Shown here one piece after another: positions 57,960-64,000 of a stretch of DNA of 64,000 nt; positions within the stretch are counted from its first letter, which is position 1; every line of letters starts with the position of its first letter. Position numbers and translations under genes: made by a program. The DNA is taken from NCBI GenBank assembly GCA_017311185.1, contig JAESUZ010000756.1, positions 1,302,001 through 1,366,000 on the forward strand, read 5' to 3'. The DNA is from Proteles cristata cristata (Eukaryota; Chordata; Mammalia; Carnivora; Hyaenidae). The notes beneath the pieces are model-generated. The model did not search any database. It worked only from the letters and a program-made list of their open reading frames with translations, and was not told the origin of the DNA.

Positions 57960-58160
57960 TTTTTGTTTCTCAAAATTCAAGTTATCTCGAAAAACATCTC
58001 CAGAAGCCAGCTCTGCCTCCAGGCATGTCAGCTGACCCTGAAGAGTCTCCAACTTGCTTTCTGCTTTCTGGGCTCTCTGAAGAGCTTTCTGGTGAGACCC
58101 AGACTCCTTTCCCAGCTGTTCCACAAGCTCAGATATTCGGGCCTCAAGCTGGGAGACCAT
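57960..58160 (-). CDS. CCDC170: CCDC170 coding exon (fifth from the 3' end)
   Basis: This is the most 5' CCDC170 exon visible here: 201 bp, 67 codons, phase 0 at both ends. The peptide starts MVSQLEARISEL and ends NLNFEKQK. It is rich in E, K, Q and L in heptad-like spacing, as expected for a coiled coil. The acceptor on the minus strand is a pyrimidine-rich tract ending CAG at 58163-58161. The donor is GTAATA starting at 57959. The first ATG of this exon is internal to the protein and is not a start codon, because a good acceptor directly precedes it. I recognise the family from the continuous match of all five exons to the CCDC170 C-terminal half. CCDC170 associates with the Golgi and helps organise and stabilise Golgi-derived microtubules. 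The intron that follows is 5162 bp. Confidence 0.93.
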
Positions 58161-58163
58161 CTG

Positions 58164-59307
58164 GAAACAAAGAAACAGACAAGGATAAGCCTTGTTTCGG
58201 ATGCAACAAAGTGTTAAAATCCAGTGCTCAGCCCAAGCAACAGAACTATTTATAACACCAACTTCCAGATTCTTTGTAAAAATTAAATTTAAAAAACAGG
58301 TAATTTGATAGCCCTATCTGCCTCTGCTTGAAATAAATGTGTATTCATTACCTAATAAAATATTTTTATTGGTATTTTTTAACATGTATATAATCCCTTA
58401 AACAGGTTAGTCTCAATAACTATTTATGGGTGATATTTACTTACCCCTAAAACTGCCATTGATTTAAGAGCTTCAAAGCTTAGCTGGGGAAAAAAGTTCA
58501 GACAGAAAGTGCTTTTAAAACCTCTGCAAGTGTCGTTCTCCGGACAAACTCCTCCACCATATATGGTGGATTAAAGATTATCCAGTGAGTTGATTTTATA
58601 GTAAATTTATCAGGAATTTGAGGGCATAAAGATATTTTTTCAAGTTTTTTTCATTTTTCCACTGAGGATCGGTTCCTCAAGCACCAAAGTTCAGTGGTGC
58701 TGTCTCTGTGCTCTGCACTCACATAGTGATGTTATCACTTTAGCATGAAGGTCAAATTTAATACAGCGACTCTACATGCAAGAAGGCAGGAGAATCTGAT
58801 TGTTACCTCCTCTCCTACAAAATGAAACTACAGTTTCTCCATTAACAGCCCCAACTCTCTCCACACACCCCTCATTTCCCAGTGTTTCCATCCTTCCCTG
58901 AAGTCTCTCTCTTTTGTCCTGACGTCCCCATCAACAAGAACATAAGTTGGCCCAAGACCTCAGGTACACGTTGAGAAGACTCAAACTGATTCTACCACAT
59001 CCAGTTTTCGGAAAACACTGAATTCAAGTTTGGGGTGAAAAATTTGTTTTGTTTTGATGGTTGGTTTCAGAAGAGGAAAAGAAAGAAGGAGATATTTACA
59101 TACTACTCAGCACCGTTCTTGCAAAACTTGAAATACCTTGATGGTTTCAGGTTTACAGTTTCAGTTAAAAAAAAAAAATCTGCTTACCTATCAACAACCA
59201 TTTTAAAAAGCAAGAAGACACTCCAGCCACCTTCAAATATTTTGTAAGACTATCATATGGAAGAACAATAGGGTTTGTTCTGAGTCGCACTCAGAGCTTA
59301 AGTTAAG
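58164..59307. other. CCDC170 upstream intron, nothing recognised
   Basis: No exon or recent repeat was recognised. Confidence 0.45.
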
Positions 59308-59321
59308 AACCAACAGGTACA

Positions 59322-59500
59322 GGGGCGCCTGGGTGGCTTAGTCGGTTAAGCGTCCAACTTTCGCTTAGGTCATGATCTCGCGGTTCGTGGGTTCAAGCCC
59401 CGCGTCGGGCTCTGTGCTGACTGCCAGCTCAGAGCCTGGAGCCTGTTTCAGAGTCTGTGACTCCCTCTCTCTCTGACCCTCCCCTGCTCATGCTCTCTCG

Positions 59501-59550
<50 letters not shown>

Positions 59551-59575
59551 GAAATAGAACAAAAACAAAAACAAA
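59322..59575 (+). mobile_element. CAN SINE (young subfamily) with expanded CT tract
   Basis: Near-intact head. The CT tract spans about 59495-59548, ends in CTCCTAGAAATAGAAC and then CAAAAA units. Duplication AACCAACAGGTACA (59308-59321) and AACCAATAGGTACA (59576-59589). Confidence 0.96.
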
Positions 59576-59589
59576 AACCAATAGGTACA

Positions 59590-60173
59590 AATCAGAGAAA
59601 TAATTCCACTGCTGTGTAAGGAAGCATTTTTCCTGGTCCCCAAAATTACAAAGTCATATATAATCGTGATAAAAGATTCACTAAGAACAAAAAAGAAAGT
59701 TTAAGTAAGGGAAAAAACCCACTCAGAGGTAACAACTATTAATAGTTTCAAATAATTTATTTTTATGCCCTGTTAAGAGTGAGATACTACATGTGCAATT
59801 TTATGTCTTTGTGTTTACCTCATATTTTAAGCATCTTACCATGGTGCACAGTGAATGCCCCATCACTGGAGATGGCCCCAAATGGGCCAACCATCTGTGA
59901 AGAAGGTTACGGAGTGGACTGGAAGGCTATGGTCAGGATCGTTAGACTACTCGATCCCTAAATGCTCAAATCAAATGCTTCTGTGGCTCTTCAGGTCCCA
60001 GGCCTGCAATTCAATTAATTCTAGACTTCTGTGGGTGCCATCAAGTTGATGGCAAGCTGCTTAGCACCACATCCAAGGAATTATGTTCCCCTAGGAAATT
60101 TCTATTTTAACTACAGAATATGAGCCTCTGAGAACACCCCATTTTGTATTTCCTACCACTGGCATTTACTAAT
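59590..60173. other. CCDC170 upstream intron, nothing recognised
   Basis: No supported feature. Confidence 0.45.
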
Positions 60174-60188
60174 AAGAGATGTGATCTT

Positions 60189-60388
60189 TTTTTTTTTAAT
60201 GTTTATTTGTTTTTGAGAGAGAGAGGGAAACAGAGCATGAGCAAGGGAGGGGCAGAAAGAGAGGGAGACACAGAATCTGAGGCAGGCTATCAGCACAGAG
60301 CCTGATGAGGGGCCCAAACTCACAAACCATGAGATCATGACCTGAGCTGAAGTCGGAAGCTTCACCGACTGAGCCACCCAGGCGCCCC
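60189..60388 (-). mobile_element. CAN SINE
   Basis: Reverse copy. Duplication AAGAGATGTGATCTT (60174-60188) and AAGAGATGTGAGCTT (60389-60403). Confidence 0.95.
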
Positions 60389-60403
60389 AAGAGATGTGAG
60401 CTT

Positions 60404-60805
60404 AATGCAAGAGAAAGGTACGCTTGTCTTGGTACAACATACAAAGTCACCTACAAAACAACAACCATCAAACACCCCCAAGATACTGCCTTGTGGGGAA
60501 GAGGGCTGTTCAATGATATGCTATTATACAAGGCAGAACACAAGATTCCGTGCAGCAGAAAATATGTTTCACATTCGACTCCGAGTTAGGAAGTAAGTCT
60601 TTCTACCTGAAAGTCCTTCAACACTTCTCCTACCCCACAGTTAACCTAACAAAGAGAATGAAACCAAAGAAAAAAGAGACACAGAAAACCTCAGCTGGAG
60701 AGATGGAGACCTGGGTCAGCACTTAGCCACAGTCAGCACACTGATGAAGGTCCCAGAAGAAGGCAAAGCCTTCCATAGAAATCAACCAGGAAAGACTTCC
60801 ATTTT
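60404..60805. other. CCDC170 upstream intron, nothing recognised
   Basis: No supported feature. Confidence 0.45.
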
Positions 60806-61140
60806 GGGGCCACCTGGCTGGCTGGCTCAGTGAGTGGAGCATGTGACTCTCATCTCAGGGTTGTGAGTTCCAGCCCCACACTGGGTGTAGAGATTACTTT
60901 TTTTTTTTAACGTTTATTTTTGAGAGAGAAAGAGAGACACAGAGTATAAGAGAGGGAGGGGCAAAGAGAGAGGGAGACACACAATCCAAAAGAGGCTCCA
61001 TGCTCTGAGCTGTTAGCACAGAGCCTGATGCAGGGCTTGAACTCATGAACCACAAGATCGTGACCTGAGCCAAAGTCGGACTCTTAACCGACTGAGCCAC
61101 CCAGGAGCCCCGGCTGTAGATACTACTTAAAAAAATAAAA
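60806..61140 (+). mobile_element. Older CAN SINE split by another SINE
   Basis: Outer copy (GGGGCCACCTGGCTGGCTGG head, 'ccagccccacactgggtgta') resumes after the inner insertion as 'tgtagatactacttaaaaaa'. Confidence 0.88.
60899..61114 (-). mobile_element. CAN SINE nested in a SINE
   Basis: Reverse copy with flanks TGTAGAGATTACT (60886-60898) and TGTAGATACTACT (61115-61127). Confidence 0.92.
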
Positions 61141-62600
61141 TCTGAAATGCGCAAATGTGCAATCGCCCAGCTACATTAAAAAATAAAAAACAGACTCCCA
61201 TTTGGAAGATGACACGTCAGGCAACGGCTGAAAGTTTGAGTACAGTAGTGATAATGACCCTGAAGGAAGAAGAGGACATCCTGATGGAGACCCGACTGCG
61301 GCACCGGGTCTTTGGTTCCCACTCTACTACTTAGCAGCATGTTAACTGAAGCAGGCAATCAGCCTCTCTGAAACTTCAGGTCTTTGCTCTGATGATGAGA
61401 TGATAATTTAGATAATTTGAGCAGCGCAGTATTTCACACCTTGACTCAAGTTCAGTGCATTGCATCCATTTTTACCACCAGTATCCCTAGTCCAGTATGT
61501 TGGTCCAGTCAATCTTCTGCTTCTGTCATAAAGAGTTAGAGGGGCCCTTCAGGAATTGTCCTACATCGTGTTTCTCAAACCATTTGCAGCCCAGAGAGCC
61601 TGTTTTTCAACCAAAAAACCTTTCTGGGAAGGACAAATAAAGCACAATGTGCTAAATCAAACGTGAAAAGGACGCAGGAGTGCTCCATGGAACTTGAAGA
61701 CTCAGCAGAATACAGCTTTTAAAACCACCGGTGGGTAGACAACCAAACCATGTAGAAGCTACAAGCTCAAGATTCCGGTGTCCAGGGAGGAGCGAGCAGC
61801 TGGGAACCCCTCCATATTCTACGCGTCACAGAATTTAGCTTCTGAAGCTTATTTTATGTCTCAGCACATATGATCCCACCCATAATTTTCAGAGCTCCAT
61901 TTACATAAACGTAGTCCAATAAATTAACATTCTAATCTGACTTGGTTCCCGGGAACATCAAATGCCTGGGTGAACATACGGGTCTCGCCAAAACTGTGAG
62001 GCTGTGTTGTGTTTTTCACACCAAGAACTCTACAGAGTCAACAAGCTTCTCTTTTTATTTTCCCTCTTTTTCTTAGTATCATCTGTTAACACATCCCTGA
62101 TATTCTGTGGGACAAAATGTGCCAGGGATTTCAACACGAGAGGTGTAGGGAACTGAGGGGAAGGAAGAAGGATTATAATAAAGAAAACACACCTCATTTT
62201 TTTTAAAATAAAAATAAAAGCACTGAAGTGAATCATACTTCAAAAACAAGCAGCTTGGTTTGGGGAAGTGAAGTCATAATGCCCTAAAAAATTTCAGTCA
62301 CTTCCCAAGGACAAGTAATTGTTGATTTCACAGGGAGACACTTTTGCCCTAAGATTAAACCGAAGAAAGAACAAGAGTTTTAAACTGAAGAAAGAACCAC
62401 TTGGGTCACTCAAGGACCCGTGCCTTTTGGACATACAACTCTTTTCTCATTAGTCAAGCTATCATTTTCACTTAGGAAATATATAAAAATAAGTTGTCAG
62501 GAATCAGGAATAAAACATCAATTAAATTCCTTTTTCTTATTATCAGTTTGTATGGCCAACTCAACTGACTAGCTATTCCTACTGTCTCCATCTTTGTGCA
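61141..62600. other. CCDC170 upstream intron, nothing recognised
   Basis: No exon with splice sites in the sense of CCDC170 was recognised. Confidence 0.45.
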
Positions 62601-62610
62601 TGTCAACTTT

Positions 62611-62645
62611 TTTTTTTTTTGAGGGGGTGGAGAGGGAGGGAGGGA

Positions 62646-62681
<36 letters not shown>

Positions 62682-62807
62682 CCCAAGCAGGCTCCACACT
62701 CAGCGCAGAGCCCAACACAAGGGTCGATCCCACAACCCTGGGATCATGACCTGAGCCGAAATCAAGAGTTGGAATCTTCCAACTGACTGAGCCACCAGGT
62801 GCCCCAT
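62611..62807 (-). mobile_element. CAN SINE with GGGA/GA microsatellite
   Basis: Reverse copy, degraded, with (GGGA)n and (GA)n at 62628-62680. Weak duplication TCAACTTTT and TCGACTTTT. Confidence 0.85.
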
Positions 62808-62819
62808 ATCGACTTTTGT

Positions 62820-63235
62820 TACAGATTAAATTGGGTCCTCCCAAAAAGAGGTACGTGCAAGTCCCCCAGTGTCTCAGAATGCGACCTTATTTGGAAATAC
62901 AGTCTTTACAGAGCTGTGTGCCCTAATGCAATGTGACTACTGTGCTTATAAAAAAAGGAAAAAAAATGTGGACACAGAGACATATGCAAGTAGAAGGAAA
63001 ATAATAGGAAGATGTAGAGAGAATGCCGTTCATAAGCCAAGGACCGCCTGAGGCCACCTACCACAAGCCAGACAACAGGCCTGGAACAGATTCTCCCACA
63101 CAGCCTCCGAAGAAACCAACCCAGTTGACATCATGATGTTGGATTTCCAGCCTCTGGAACTGGGAGGTAATACACTTCTGTTTGAGCCACCAAGTTACAG
63201 GTACTTTGTTACGGCCATCCTAGGAAATTACTACA
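62820..63235 (+). mobile_element. MLT1-like MaLR LTR
   Basis: 'gtctcagaatgcgaccttat', 'ttggaaatacagtctttaca', 'aggcctggaacagattctcc' and 'ccagcctctggaactgggag' are in MaLR LTR order. No internal genes. Confidence 0.82.
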
Positions 63236-63239
63236 CTAT

Positions 63240-63880
63240 AGATGTCAGGAGAGCCAAAATCTCTATCTTTTTATTCTCCTAGATGCCCCTGTCGTTAGGG
63301 GTGACCACATAACATAATTTGGGGCAATGAAATGTCAGTGGAAGTCTGCCAAAGCTTCTGGGTAAATGTTTGGTTTCGTGTATTGGAGAATTACGAACAA
63401 AGCAGAATGACTGGATCAGATAAGGGAGCAGGGAGCTGTCGGGCCAATCTCAGGTCCTTCAGGGCATCAGGCTGGGTCCCCACAGCTCTCCCAGAGCCAC
63501 TGGACCAAGAAACACTCTGGTGGAGGAAATAAACCCTTATATGTGCCTGAAGAAGAACAAAAGAGGTGTCTAGATAAAGGTTTGTAAGCTTGTATGAATT
63601 GTCTTTAATTCAAGAAATGACATAGAATCACAGTCTGTCCTCTCTGTACATAATCACTTCTGACCCAGCTGATGAGCCAGTTAGCAAACAACTAAAAAGT
63701 AAGAAAAAAAATCTTTCCCTCAAAAATCCACACTAACATCTGAAAATGTCGCAACTTTCTGTCATTGTGCAAGGCATCATTATTTCAAAAACACCTGTTA
63801 CAAATGTACTGAGATTTCAAGGCTAAACATCATGCAAACACTCATTTGGTGTTCCTAGGAACCCAACAACAGGACTTTCC
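63240..63880. other. Upstream intron with possible old repeat
   Basis: 63280-63540 resembles an unnamed old dispersed repeat ('gtgaccacataacataattt', 'gaaatgtcagtggaagtctg'). No exon was recognised. Confidence 0.4.
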
Positions 63881-63885
63881 TCTCA

Positions 63886-64000
63886 GGGAGTGGCTTCCAA
63901 CCAGGGGTGATTTCACCCTCCGGGGATATTTGTCTGGAGACCTCACTGGTCATCACAAATTGAGGCGGGAAATGGTGCTACCGGTGTTTACTGGGTAGAA
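63886..64000 (+). mobile_element. MER20-like hAT-Charlie element, cut by the window edge
   Basis: 'agtggcttccaaccaggggt', 'atttgtctggagacctcact' and 'ggtgctaccggtgtttactg' follow the MER20 left half. The right half is outside the window. Confidence 0.75.

Noticed and set aside
1..64000. CRISPR array, bacterial operon or phage module
   Set aside because: The short repeats are dispersed SINEs and microsatellites with no regular spacers, and all coding evidence is from split mammalian exons.

Overview
The window is nuclear DNA from a mammal of the cat branch of Carnivora (Feliformia, probably a felid). About 38 copies of the tRNA-Lys-derived CAN SINE, many with the feliform head GGGGCGCCTGGGTGGCT, are spread across it, among L1, L2, MIR, MaLR/ERVL LTR and hAT remnants. 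There is no bacterial-type operon, CRISPR array or phage module. The species cannot be fixed from this sequence alone.

The only protein-coding gene I can support is CCDC170 (formerly C6orf97), on the minus strand. Its five 3'-terminal coding exons lie at 57960-58160, 52624-52797, 49798-50040, 35685-35921 and 33781-33981. They encode 351 residues, about the C-terminal half of a roughly 715-residue coiled-coil protein of Golgi-associated microtubules. All internal junctions are phase 0, and the third intron appears to be a GC-AG intron. The right part of the window (58161-64000) is upstream intron, and no further exon was recognised there.

The left half (1 to about 32700) lies downstream of CCDC170. 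By mammalian gene order it is the CCDC170-ESR1 interval, with ESR1 expected beyond the left edge on the same strand. It is dense in repeats: nested SINEs, an internally deleted L1 with intact target-site duplications sitting inside an older L1, several L1 3' ends, MIRs and an MLT1-like LTR. No ESR1 exon could be recognised.

No wholly new biological system was found. The observations most worth a second look are the GC-AG intron, a young SINE subfamily whose tail reads as a splice acceptor followed at once by a poly(A) signal (one copy is sense-oriented inside CCDC170), a SINE 29 bp from a CCDC170 donor, a probable SINE 3' transduction, the internally deleted L1, and small recent tandem duplications.
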